Assembly (NCBI GenBank): GCA_018823285.1
Contig: JAHJIQ010000076.1
Span: forward strand, 32,141 to 96,140
Direction: 5' to 3'
DNA: 64,000 bases
DNA from: Pseudomonadota bacterium
GTDB lineage: Bacteria; Desulfobacterota; Desulfobulbia; Desulfobulbales; JAGXFP01
Shown: positions 8,104 through 15,997 of the stretch, in pieces
Position numbering within the stretch: the stretch's first letter is position 1
Layout: the number at the start of each line of letters is the position of its first letter
Translations under genes and position numbers: made by a program
The notes under the pieces: generated by a model
Seen by the model: only the letters and a program-made list of their open reading frames with translations
Databases searched by the model: none
Told to the model about the DNA's origin: nothing

Positions 8104-9171
8104 TCAGGCAGGAAGGATAAACCAGATTCTGGTTTCGGCAGGGGAGCTGTCGGCCCCGACCCGGCCGCCATGGGCCTCGATCAGTTCCCGGACGATGGCG
8201 AGGCCGATGCCGGCGCCGCCTGCCAGACGCGACCGTGAGCGGTCGGCGCGGTAGAAGCGTTCGAAGATATAGGGCAGGTCTTCCCCGGAAATGGTGCTGC
8301 CGCTGTTGGTGAAGACAACTTTGGTGCCGGCATCGGTTTTCCGGGTGGTGATATCGATGCTTCCGCCTGCCGGAGTGTAGCGGCAGGCATTGTCCATCAG
8401 GTTGCGGACGGCAAGGAGCAGTTTTTCCCGGTCGGCAACGATGCGATCACCCTCCGGAGAAAAATCGGTGGTGACGACGATTGCTTTTTCCTGCAGACGA
8501 AGCCGGTAGATATCGAGCATCTGCCCGACCAGGCCGCTTACCGACAACTCTTCCCGGTTGAGATAGGCCCTTGCCGCATCCGCCTTGGCCAGCTGGCCGA
8601 GGTCGTTGACCAGGTGGACCAGGCGCAACGTTTCTTCCTGAAGCATCTGAAAGGTTTCCGGGGAGGCTTCCAGCACCCCGTCGTTCAATCCTTCAAGATA
8701 GCCGCGGAGATTGGTCAGCGGGGTCCGCAACTCGTGGGCCACGTCGGCGACCATGGTCTTGCGCAGCTTCTCGAGTTTTTCCAGGCTGTCGGCCATCCGG
8801 TTGAAGGCGGTGCCAAGGCGGCCGATTTCATCCGCGGAGGTGATGTCGACCCTGGCGGCAAAGCTGCCGGACGCCATGGTCCCGGCGATGTCGGTCATCT
8901 GGGAGAGGGGGCGCAGCACCCGGCGGATCAAAAGGTAGCTTAAAGCAAAGGCAAGGGCGAGGGCGGCGACACTGGCCCAGATCAGGTAGCGGTGAATGGA
9001 GGAGATGAACATCTGGTGAATATCGGTGGGCGAGACATCGTACTTGTTCATCAGGGCCATGAAATAGCCGGCGGCCAGATGGTCGATGGCAAGCCAGATC
9101 ACCAGGATGACGATGCCGATCACCGGCACGATGTTGATCAGCAGGAGCTTCCAGAGCAGACGGCCTTTCAT
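8104..9171 (-). CDS. Sensor histidine kinase (BaeS/EnvZ-like)
   Basis: 355 aa from the ATG at 9171, with AGGAG 8 nt upstream; a GTG at 9180 overlaps the regulator stop (GTGA) and is an alternative. Two membrane segments (about 5-25 and 60-82) flank a short periplasmic sensor loop of about 35 residues. A HAMP domain follows (RRVLRPLSQM, about 85-135), then HisKA with VADVAHELRTPLTN (His about 150) and HATPase (MDNACRYTP, GIGLAIVREL). The short loop suggests sensing of membrane or redox state rather than a large ligand. It is paired with the response regulator upstream and lies before the Met-rich lipoprotein, selenoprotein and msrAB genes. Confidence 0.9.
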   Translation of the reverse strand: MKGRLLWKLLLINIVPVIGIVILVIWLAIDHLAAGYFMALMNKYDVSPTDIHQMFISSIHRYLIWASVAALALAFALSYLLIRRVLRPLSQMTDIAGTMASGSFAARVDITSADEIGRLGTAFNRMADSLEKLEKLRKTMVADVAHELRTPLTNLRGYLEGLNDGVLEASPETFQMLQEETLRLVHLVNDLGQLAKADAARAYLNREELSVSGLVGQMLDIYRLRLQEKAIVVTTDFSPEGDRIVADREKLLLAVRNLMDNACRYTPAGGSIDITTRKTDAGTKVVFTNSGSTISGEDLPYIFERFYRADRSRSRLAGGAGIGLAIVRELIEAHGGRVGADSSPAETRIWFILPA

Positions 9172-9176
9172 TCCCG

Positions 9177-9866
9177 TCACTCCTTGTCCCGGAACTTGTA
9201 GCCGAAACCGCGGACGGTCAGGATATAGGCGGGGTTGGCCGGGTCCGGTTCGATCTTCTGGCGCAGCTTGCCGATATGCACGTCGATCACCCGGTCGATC
9301 ACGGTTTCGCCATGCCGGTAGAATTTTTCCAGCAGCTCGTCCCGGCTGAAGACCCGCCCGGGCGAAGACATCAGGGCCTGCAGCAGTTTGAATTCCGAGG
9401 AGGTCAGGTCGATCATCCGGTCGGCAAGGGTGACCTTGTGCTTCTCCGGGTCGAGGACAAGGTCGGCAACCTGCAAGGCCTCCTTATTGTTCCCGCCAAC
9501 CGGCTTGGTCCGCCGGAGGATTGCCTTGACCCGTTCCACAAGCTCTCTCGGGCTGAAGGGTTTGACCACATAATCATCGCCGCCCAGGGAAAGCCCCATG
9601 ATCCGGTCGATTTCCTCCTGGCGGGCGGTCAGCATCAGGATCGGCACATCGGACCCGGCCCGGATCTTTCGGCAGACATCCCAGCCGTCGATTTCCGGGA
9701 GCATCAGATCGAGGATGATGAACTGCGGGTCATGGCGGCGGAACATCTCAAGACCCTGCCTGCCGTCATGGGCGATGAGGGTAGTGAACCCCTCCCGTTC
9801 GAGATAGGTTTTGACCAGCTTTGCGGTATTGGGATCGTCCTCAATGATCAGGATCGGGGCGGGCAT
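9177..9866 (-). CDS. OmpR/BaeR-family response regulator
   Basis: 229 aa. Receiver domain (1-120) with acidic pocket IIEDD, phosphoacceptor Asp in IILDLMLPEIDGWDVC, Thr in LTARQ and Lys in VVKPF. The winged-helix DNA-binding domain (about 130-227) ends VIDVHIGKLRQKIE and TVRGFGYKF, the OmpR signature. Overlaps the kinase frame or ends 5 nt before it. Such regulators bind direct repeats with 10-11 bp period, as found at 8077-8094 downstream. Confidence 0.93.
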   Translation of the reverse strand: MPAPILIIEDDPNTAKLVKTYLEREGFTTLIAHDGRQGLEMFRRHDPQFIILDLMLPEIDGWDVCRKIRAGSDVPILMLTARQEEIDRIMGLSLGGDDYVVKPFSPRELVERVKAILRRTKPVGGNNKEALQVADLVLDPEKHKVTLADRMIDLTSSEFKLLQALMSSPGRVFSRDELLEKFYRHGETVIDRVIDVHIGKLRQKIEPDPANPAYILTVRGFGYKFRDKE

Positions 9867-10008
9867 TTCTTATTTCGCTCCTTCAGGGTTTGGCGCCGGA
9901 GAGTCCGGCCGGTCTGCACACCATAAAACGAAACCGGTCGCGACTCAAGGCTTTCCATTTGCTCAACCGGCAGGTACCGGATTCCGGCAGCAGGGATTCG
10001 CCCCCCGG

Positions 10009-10299
10009 TCATCGACTCCGGACAATGCGGTAGGTGGCCGGGATGATTCTGGTCTGCCTGCAGACCGGACATTTCCCGGGCCGGGTGAACCTTTTCCGTT
10101 CCTTGAAAGAATAGCCGCAGGACAGGCATTGGCAGGGATCGATCCTGAGTCGCCAGCCGTCGGAGGTGATGCTGCGGGCGATATGATCCAGATGGGGGAA
10201 AACCTCCTTCTCCCCGATCGAGAGGACGCGGGAGATCTCTTTGGCATCATGGGGGCCTTCCTTGAGCAGGGCCGTTATTTCCTGTCTTGTGGTGTTCAT
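10009..10299 (-). CDS. Winged-helix zinc-ribbon transcriptional regulator
   Basis: 96 aa from ATG 10299 (GAGGGAAAA before it); the frame opens 15 codons earlier without a ribosome site. The N-terminus (TRQEITALLKEGPHDAKEIS) is a short winged-helix and the C-terminal half holds CQCLSCGYSF and CPVCRQTRI, two CxxC zinc knuckles, ending ATYRI. This combination is typical of the small predicted transcriptional regulators of COG3357. It is a single gene with no same-strand partner close by. Targets unknown. Confidence 0.72.
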   Translation of the reverse strand: MNTTRQEITALLKEGPHDAKEISRVLSIGEKEVFPHLDHIARSITSDGWRLRIDPCQCLSCGYSFKERKRFTRPGKCPVCRQTRIIPATYRIVRSR

Positions 10300-10340
10300 T
10301 TTTCCCTCTGGACAAACAGTGCCCGGTTTTTTAATAAATA

Positions 10341-10645
10341 TCACAACTTTCCGAGTTTGGCTAATCTCCCGATAATAAAGGGGTTTCGGCGATTTGTTAG
10401 TGCATGTGTTCCACGAGTAGCCAGAAGCCAGGAGTCAGAAGCCAGGAGAAAAGCTTAAAGCTGAGTTGAGCAGCTGGTCTGCTCGTACGAAACTTATACC
10501 CGAAGGGTGAAAAGCTGAGTTGAGCAGCTTGTCTGCTCGTACCGATAAGCGAGCTTGCGAGACATCGAGACTTGTACCCGAAGGGTGAAAAATCAGTCAT
10601 TCTGGCTACTGGCTACTGGCTACTGGCTACTGAATTCTCATCATA
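10341..10645. repeat. Composite inverted-repeat element, copy A
   Basis: Begins CACAACTTTCCGAGTT (10342-10357), the same end as copy D, continues TTGGCTAATCTCCCGAT, then a degenerate AGCCAGAAGCCAGGAG tract, two hairpin units (GAGCAGCTGGTCTGCTC and ACCCGAAGGGT) and a closing TGGCTACTGGCTACTGG tract. The right terminal repeat seen in copies B and D is missing, so this copy is 3'-truncated near 10645. It occupies most of the 382-nt gap before the DUF2905 gene. Confidence 0.75.
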
Positions 10646-10681
10646 GAGTGACCTCTGCCTGCCGGGCGGGAGAAGAACATC

Positions 10682-10882
10682 ATGCAGAAGACCCTGATCT
10701 ATATCGGCCTGGCCATCCTGCTCGCAGGCCTGTTCTGGCCCTGGCTGGTCAAGCTTCCCCTCGGCAGGCTGCCCGGTGATATCATGATCAACCGGCCGGG
10801 GTTGAAAGTCTATATCCCCGTCACCTCCATGATCCTGCTCAGCCTGGTTTTAAGTTTTCTGGCCTGGCTTTTCCGCAGATAA
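10682..10882 (+). CDS. DUF2905 small membrane protein
   Basis: 66 aa with two hydrophobic segments (about 4-22 and 46-64) and the loop KLPLGRLPGDIMINRPG, which is the hallmark of DUF2905 proteins, short inner-membrane proteins of unknown role. GGGCGGGAG-like upstream sequence lies at 10667-10675. The end is 99 nt before the flavoprotein gene and may be cotranscribed. Confidence 0.85.
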   Translation: MQKTLIYIGLAILLAGLFWPWLVKLPLGRLPGDIMINRPGLKVYIPVTSMILLSLVLSFLAWLFRR

Positions 10883-10981
10883 TCGCTTCTGCTCATTCCC
10901 CGAACATCCGGTGCGATTTCATGGCATAACCGCTTGCCGTTTCCTGAACGAAAGGCCTACAATTCAGACAGAGGTGAACCG

Positions 10982-12256
10982 ATGACTGCCGAAAATTATG
11001 ATGTGATTATCGTCGGCACCGGCCCGGCGGGGCTGGGCGCCGCCTATGAGCTGATCGAGGCCGGGCCTTCGCTGAAGGTTCTCATGGTCGACCAGGGCGC
11101 GATCTCGTCCGGGGGATTGTTGAACGACTGCAAGCAGAATTACACCTTTCCGATTGGTTTTGCCCCGGAATACTGGGAGAAAAACGAGGCCGAAACGCTG
11201 CTCGAAAAGGTTGGACAGCATCTGAAACCCGAGATCCTGCCGACCTGTCACCTTGAGCCGTACCGGGAGAGGGCGGAAAGGATCGGGGTCGAGATCGTTC
11301 CCGTCCGCCAGGCCCATGTCGGGACCGACCGGAGCAAAAAACTGATCCGCCGCCTGCTGGCCGGGCTGGAGGACCTCGGGGTGGTGATCCGGATCCGGAC
11401 CGAGGTGACGGAGATCAGGGAAACGGAAAAGGATGCGGTGATCGTGGCCGGTGATCGGGAGATCCGCAGCGGCAAACTGATTGTGGCGCCTGGCCGGAAG
11501 GGGTTCAGCTTTCTCCAGGGAGTCATGGAGAAACTGGAAATTCCCTATATCGACAACAGCGTCGATGTGGGAATCCGCCTTGAAACCACCCAGGAACGCT
11601 ATCCGATTGTCGCCGAATATTATGACCCGAAGATCTATTTTCCCGACAAGGTCCGGACCTTCTGCACCAACTCGGGCCATGCCCGGGTGATTCTGGAGAA
11701 ATATCAGGATTATTATCTGGTCAACGGCCATGCGCTTTCCAGTCGCAAGGCCGGAAACCGCCTGGTCAACCTCGCCCTGCTGAAGACCATTCATCTTGAA
11801 GACCCGGTGCGGAGCGGGCAGCAGATGGCGGTTTTTCTCGGCCGGCTCGCCAATGAGATCGGCGGCGGCAGGCCGCTGATGCAGCGGGTGGGTGATTTCC
11901 GGATGGGCAGACGGTCGAAGGAGGAAAACTTCAGCCGGGATCTTTATGATTTTGAGCCCAGCTGCCGGGTCACCGCAGGCGACCTGGGCCTGGCGGTGCC
12001 GGCCAAGATCATGCGCCACCTCTGGGCGGCGATGAAGAAACTCGATTCAATCGTCCCCGGCATCCTCCACCCGAGCACGATCATGTACTATCCCGAGATC
12101 AAGATGTACGCCAACAAGCCGCGTTTTCTGGACGATTCTTTCCGGGTCAGCCGGCATCTCTACATGATCGGCGACGGGGCCGGCACCTCCCGGGGCATCA
12201 CCGGGGCCTGGGCCAGCGGCATCAGGGCGGCCCGGGGAATTCTCGCCGGGCTCTGA
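10982..12256 (+). CDS. FAD-dependent oxidoreductase (COG2509-like)
   Basis: 424 aa from ATG 10982, with GAGGTGAACC upstream; an in-frame start 48 nt earlier lacks a ribosome site. The N-terminus YDVIIVGTGPAGLGAAYEL is a dinucleotide-binding fold for FAD, and the C-terminus LYMIGDGAGTSRGITGAWAS is the second FAD contact. The middle has no obvious Cys pair. This fits the uncharacterised FAD-dependent dehydrogenases of COG2509. Substrate unknown. It stands alone, convergent with the M20 peptidase gene. Confidence 0.82.
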   Translation: MTAENYDVIIVGTGPAGLGAAYELIEAGPSLKVLMVDQGAISSGGLLNDCKQNYTFPIGFAPEYWEKNEAETLLEKVGQHLKPEILPTCHLEPYRERAERIGVEIVPVRQAHVGTDRSKKLIRRLLAGLEDLGVVIRIRTEVTEIRETEKDAVIVAGDREIRSGKLIVAPGRKGFSFLQGVMEKLEIPYIDNSVDVGIRLETTQERYPIVAEYYDPKIYFPDKVRTFCTNSGHARVILEKYQDYYLVNGHALSSRKAGNRLVNLALLKTIHLEDPVRSGQQMAVFLGRLANEIGGGRPLMQRVGDFRMGRRSKEENFSRDLYDFEPSCRVTAGDLGLAVPAKIMRHLWAAMKKLDSIVPGILHPSTIMYYPEIKMYANKPRFLDDSFRVSRHLYMIGDGAGTSRGITGAWASGIRAARGILAGL

Positions 12257-12342
12257 ACCGGGGTGCCCGGAACTTCCCGGGTGATATCGGTTGCAGGTGT
12301 TACGGGCGGACGGAAAGGCCCACTGGTCAGGATTTTTCGCGT

Positions 12343-13476
12343 TCAGGGATCAGGCAGGGTTGCACCTTCGCCGTCCGGGACCGCCGCTTCCATGAGGCTC
12401 AAGTAGATTTCAGCGGCCTCAACGATCTGCTGGAACGATACCGATTCATCATGGGCGTGGGCCTGTTCCAGCTGACCCGGACCCAGAATGATCGGTTTCA
12501 CCCCTGAAGTCCAGATCTGGTTGGCATCGGAGTGGCTCCGGAAAGCGTCGGTAGACCAGGGAAGATTGTGGGTTTTAAAAACATTTTTCAGGGAATCGAC
12601 CACCACTCCCTTCTCCGGGAATTGATATCCGGCAGCAATAGTCGCAGTGCGAAATCCCATTTCAATGCCGGTCCGTATATCTTTTTTGGAGAGGGCGATT
12701 TCTTCCATATCAAGGAGAATCTCACCCGCTTCCATACCCGGTGGGAGGTGCAGGTCGAGGCACGCTTCGCAGCGTTCGGGCACCGCAAATCCGGATTGGG
12801 AACTGAACAGGTCCCGGATGTTGTAGGTGATCAGCGGATAACTGGTTTCAAGATGCTGGGTCAGGCGCAGGAGGGTCTGGAGCATGACTTCGGTGGCGTT
12901 GTGGCGCCGTTTGGCCAGAGACGCGTGCTGTCGTGTGCCCCTGGCGGATAAAAGGATTTCCACATAACCGTACGACTGCAGGCAGGGGACGAGATCGGTC
13001 GGCTCGGCGATAATCGCCCACGGGAAATGATACGACTTCATCAGCTTTTCCGCGCCGTCCCCGCTTTCCTCCTCGCCGACCACCAGGCAGATGGCTACCG
13101 GAGCCTTTGTGTTCCCGGCCTCACGGAAGGTTATGAATGCTTCGATCATGGCGGCACAGCCGCCCTTCATGTCGGCGGCCCCCAACCCTTTGATCCGGTC
13201 TCCCTGGATCGTATAGCCGTAGTTGTCCAGATCCGGAGCCGAGACCGTGTCGATATGGCCGATGAAAGCCAGCTGGAGATCTTCGTCCGTCGGCGCCAGG
13301 ATAATGTTGTACCGGTCCTCGTCCACTTCCTGGATCACAACCGGGAGATTGCGCCGTTTCAGGTAGCCTTTGAGAAAATCAAGGAGATCGCCCTCTTTGC
13401 CGGAAGGGCTGTAGATGTCGACCATCCGCTGGAGGAGTTTTTCCAGTCGCTGCCGGTTGATGCGCTCAGTTGTCAT
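12343..13476 (-). CDS. M20-family metallopeptidase / deacylase (ArgE/DapE-like)
   Basis: 377 aa. Zinc-binding residues are visible in FIGHIDTVS (His, with Asp), LGAADMKGG (bridging Asp), VVGEEESGDG (catalytic Glu and ligand Glu), AEPTD and the C-terminal AHAHDESV. A dimerisation insert lies about 175-290. The ATG at 13476 overlaps the 3' end of the GNAT gene by 11 nt; the frame opens further upstream but those starts fall inside the acetyltransferase. The family removes acyl groups from amino acids or small peptides. Pairing with an acetyltransferase suggests an acetyl/deacetyl partnership. The substrate cannot be named. Confidence 0.85.
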   Translation of the reverse strand: MTTERINRQRLEKLLQRMVDIYSPSGKEGDLLDFLKGYLKRRNLPVVIQEVDEDRYNIILAPTDEDLQLAFIGHIDTVSAPDLDNYGYTIQGDRIKGLGAADMKGGCAAMIEAFITFREAGNTKAPVAICLVVGEEESGDGAEKLMKSYHFPWAIIAEPTDLVPCLQSYGYVEILLSARGTRQHASLAKRRHNATEVMLQTLLRLTQHLETSYPLITYNIRDLFSSQSGFAVPERCEACLDLHLPPGMEAGEILLDMEEIALSKKDIRTGIEMGFRTATIAAGYQFPEKGVVVDSLKNVFKTHNLPWSTDAFRSHSDANQIWTSGVKPIILGPGQLEQAHAHDESVSFQQIVEAAEIYLSLMEAAVPDGEGATLPDP

Positions 13477-14032
13477 TTTTTTTATCGGGATAACTGTAAA
13501 TTGGAGAGGGGGTGAGGCCCTTTTTTTTCCTGGCCTGCATCTCGGCGGCAACATTCATGGTCAGATAAATATGTTCTTCCGGGTGGCCGAATCCGAGTTT
13601 GCGAAAAAAACGAAGGGCGGGAAGATTCTCACTCTGGGTGTCGACGAGCATCATCCGGACATCGCTGTTGAGCATGATATCCTTGAACCGCCGGAACAGC
13701 TTTTCGGCAACCCCCTGGCGCTGGAAATCCGGGTCGACCCCGAGCCAGACCAGATAGCCGTATTTCCAGGCGGAGCGACTTTTTTCGATCGTCGTCCCGA
13801 GGGCGAAACCGATGATCGTTTCGCCGAGTTCCGCCACCAGGCAGAATTCGGTATCGCTGTGAAAAAGTCCGACCACCTCATAGGGGTCCCAGGTGCGATA
13901 CATGTTCGGAACCTGTTCGACCTTGAAGAGCTGTTCGCCGAGATGAAAGACCTCGGCAAGATCGTCGATCTCCATTTCCCGGATCTTGATATTGGTTCGT
14001 TTCAACTGCTTGTCTGATGATTCCCTGTCCAT
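13466..14032 (-). CDS. GNAT-family N-acetyltransferase
   Basis: 188 aa from ATG 14032 (AAAGGAAGC upstream); an ATG 60 nt earlier has no ribosome site. The acetyl-CoA loop is WLGVDPDFQRQGVAEKLF and the end is LPALRFFRKLGFGHPEEHIY, the common GNAT pattern. It overlaps the M20 peptidase gene by 11 nt. Substrate unknown. Confidence 0.83.
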   Translation of the reverse strand: MDRESSDKQLKRTNIKIREMEIDDLAEVFHLGEQLFKVEQVPNMYRTWDPYEVVGLFHSDTEFCLVAELGETIIGFALGTTIEKSRSAWKYGYLVWLGVDPDFQRQGVAEKLFRRFKDIMLNSDVRMMLVDTQSENLPALRFFRKLGFGHPEEHIYLTMNVAAEMQARKKKGLTPSPIYSYPDKKNDN

Positions 14033-14143
14033 TGCTTCCTTTCCAGAAATTTCTTGAATGTCGGACAGCCCTGGTGTGTCCGGGTGATCCATTCTTGATA
14101 CATGACAATTTATTTCAGAGCGAACAATAAATGAAGGGGGTGG

Positions 14144-14608
14144 CTATTTTTTCGGGCGGTATTTCAACTGCATGCCTTTGAGGAAATTTCGCAGGATCTG
14201 GTCTTTACATTCACGGTAGTGTTTGTTGTCCGGCTTTCTGAAAAGTGCGCTCAACTCATGTTTGCTCATCGGGAAACCTGCCCGTTCCATGAGCGCAAGA
14301 ACATCTTCAGCTTTCAGGTCCTCGGCTATTTTCAGTTTCATGAAAATTGTATTGTTGGTCAGGTGTTTCTCTGGTGCGGGCTGCACTCCTTCCTTTCTGC
14401 CGCGTTTGTCGATAATCAGGCCATTCAGGAAAGTTGCCAGGAGAGTGTCGCTGCATTTCTGCCGGGTGGGATCATCCTCTTTTTTCAACAGGGAGGTGAT
14501 TTCCGTCCGACTGATCCGGTGGTCGGCAAGGGCGAAGATTGAGATGAGTTTTGCATCATTGAAATCAAAAATAAAACGAAGTCTGCGCAGGATATCATTG
14601 TTGTCCAT
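14144..14608 (-). CDS. DUF1456 (YehS-like) protein
   Basis: 154 aa with two similar halves: DNNDILRRLRFIFDF and KLKIAEDLKAEDVLALMERAG each begin a helical domain, ending FLNGLIIDKRG and FLKGMQLKYRPKK. This duplicated arrangement matches DUF1456/YehS, a cytoplasmic family of unknown function. AAGGAATAATA precedes the ATG. Transcribed alone. Confidence 0.85.
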   Translation of the reverse strand: MDNNDILRRLRFIFDFNDAKLISIFALADHRISRTEITSLLKKEDDPTRQKCSDTLLATFLNGLIIDKRGRKEGVQPAPEKHLTNNTIFMKLKIAEDLKAEDVLALMERAGFPMSKHELSALFRKPDNKHYRECKDQILRNFLKGMQLKYRPKK

Positions 14609-14688
14609 TATTATTCCTTTCCGGGGGAGCGGGGAATTCCATTTCCGGTGAGGGAAAAGGTCTGCCGGGTGAAAAAGCGGAGATGAAA

Positions 14689-14717
14689 GGGGCGACGGGT
14701 ACGTGCCCCGTCGCCCC
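14689..14717 (-). terminator. Hairpin terminator after the cytochrome gene
   Basis: An 11-bp perfect stem (14689-14699 GGGGCGACGGG with 14707-14717) and a 7-nt loop lie just after the cytochrome stop. The reverse-strand tail is only weakly T-rich (TTTCATC). Confidence 0.6.
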
Positions 14718-14744
14718 GGTTTGGCTCAATCTGAAAAACACTTC

Positions 14745-15305
14745 TCACATCTTGTGACACGATTCACAGGTATCGGTCACTCCGAAAGCCTCTGAACCGT
14801 TGTGGCACGCGCCGCAGGACTCGCCTTTTTCCATGGCCGCCATGGTTGTCTTGTTGGCCCCGCGCTTGGCTTTGAACAGGGCCGGGTGGCAGTCGGCGCA
14901 GCCGAAATTGTTCAGGTGTTCCTCATGGGGAAAGGTGACATCGCCCGCCTCTTCGTTCTTGAAGAGAATGTCTTGTGCCTCGCTATGGCATTTGGCACAG
15001 TTGCCGGTGACGCTGAATACTTTCTTTCCATTGTGGCAGGCGCCGCACGACTTGCCTTTTTCCATCTGTTTCATGGTGGCGTGGTTGCTGTTGTTTTTCT
15101 TGATAAAGACCTTCGGGTGACATTTGTTGCAGTCGGTCCCGTGAATGCTGTGGGCGAAGAGAACCCGGCCGACGTCTCTGGTCTGCAGATAGACTTCATC
15201 GACGAAACCGCCCATGCCCCCGAGGCCTTCCATGCCGACCGCATGGAGAAGTGACGGCAGGGCCAACATCATCGGTACAACAATAAATAACCAGCGCTTA
15301 TACAT
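14745..15305 (-). CDS. Periplasmic hexaheme c-type cytochrome (duplicated triheme)
   Basis: 186 aa from ATG 15305 (GGAGGGAATAC before it). A signal peptide (1-21, ending LLHA) leads to six CxxCH motifs: CNKCH, CGACH, CAKCH, CADCH, CGACH and CESCH. The protein is two triheme repeats: each has an isolated His pair, then MEKGKSCGACHNG or MEKGESCGACHNG, and closes with CAKCH or CESCH, so it arose by duplication of a c7/c3-type unit. Such proteins shuttle electrons in the periplasm of metal- or sulfate-respiring bacteria. Its partner here is unknown. Confidence 0.9.
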   Translation of the reverse strand: MYKRWLFIVVPMMLALPSLLHAVGMEGLGGMGGFVDEVYLQTRDVGRVLFAHSIHGTDCNKCHPKVFIKKNNSNHATMKQMEKGKSCGACHNGKKVFSVTGNCAKCHSEAQDILFKNEEAGDVTFPHEEHLNNFGCADCHPALFKAKRGANKTTMAAMEKGESCGACHNGSEAFGVTDTCESCHKM

Positions 15306-15394
15306 GTATTCCCTCCATGGTTGATGTGTAACCGATATTATACGAATAATGCTCGAATACACCACAACTTTGCAATCCTTATTCCTTGTTCGGA

Positions 15395-15994
15395 TCAGAA
15401 TAGAGATGGCCCCTGTGACATTGTCAGAAGTTCCCTGAGCCGCTCTGCAGTCTGGACCCCGGATGCGAGGAGGCGGTTGTTCGAGACAAAGGAGGGCACC
15501 GCCCTGATCCCAAGTATTTGCGCAAGTTCAGCATCTTTTCTCACGTCTGCAGCGAATTTGTGGATCTCCAGTGAATGGGCCAGATCTACCGGGTCGAGGC
15601 CCATTCCAGCAGCAATATCCATCAGGACGTTTTTGTCACCGATATCGCGGCCGAACTCGAAAAAGGCGCGGAAGAGGGCACGGTTGTATTCGGCAAGCCG
15701 GTGATGGGTTCCGGCCCATTTGGCGGCTTCATGGGCCAGCCTCGAGCGGGGTTGAATCGCCGGCTTTTTCAGGGGAAGACCGATTTTTTCGGCCAGGGGA
15801 TAGACATGGTCCCGCCAGGCACTGGTCAGGTATTCTCCATTCGGATCGAGCATTTCCACCGGTTCGGGGCGCAGTTCAAAGGCACGCCAGTTGATGACCA
15901 GATCCTTTTCCGCCGCCGCCATTTTTTCCAGGGCCGGCTCCGCCAGCCAGCAGAAAGGTCAGAGATAGTCGGAATAGACGTCGAGTTTTTTCAT
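15395..15994 (-). CDS. Selenocysteine-containing FrnE/DsbA-family oxidoreductase, in-frame TGA (Sec12)
   Basis: The frame from ATG 15994 to the TGA stop at 15395 has 200 codons with an internal TGA at codon 12 (15961-15959). The N-terminus reads MKKLDVYSDYL-U-PFCWLAE: U takes the place of the first Cys of the C-P-W-C active site of FrnE-like thioredoxin-fold proteins (known members have CPWC). The rest is intact: WRAFELRPEP, LDPVDLAH and the cis-Pro loop RAVPSFVSN, ending GVQTAERLRELL. A conventional scan starts at 15922 and so loses strand 1 and the active site. It lies 3 nt after the hydrolase-protease stop and is likely translationally coupled. A hairpin follows the TGA. Confidence 0.85.
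15933..15961 (-). promoter_or_regulatory. Predicted bacterial SECIS element of the FrnE-like selenoprotein
   Basis: After the TGA (15961-15959) come 7 nt, then GCUGGCU (15951-15945), loop GGCGG (15944-15940) and AGCCGGC (15939-15933): a 7-bp stem with one G-U pair and G in the first loop position. The loop starts 14 nt after the TGA, at the short edge of the usual range. Confidence 0.65.
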
Positions 15995-15997
15995 GTT

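Noticed and set aside
10390..10640. Direct repeats that might be a CRISPR array
   Set aside because: Units are degenerate, tandem and self-complementary without unique spacers; no cas genes. They belong to the composite repeat.
10964..12019. 351-aa open frame opposite the FAD oxidoreductase
   Set aside because: Shadow of the real gene: low-complexity His/Pro/Arg composition, no ribosome site, no family motif.
15395..15922. FrnE-like gene starting at ATG 15922 without selenocysteine
   Set aside because: This start removes strand 1 and the active-site Cys/Sec; the family aligns to the upstream frame through the TGA.
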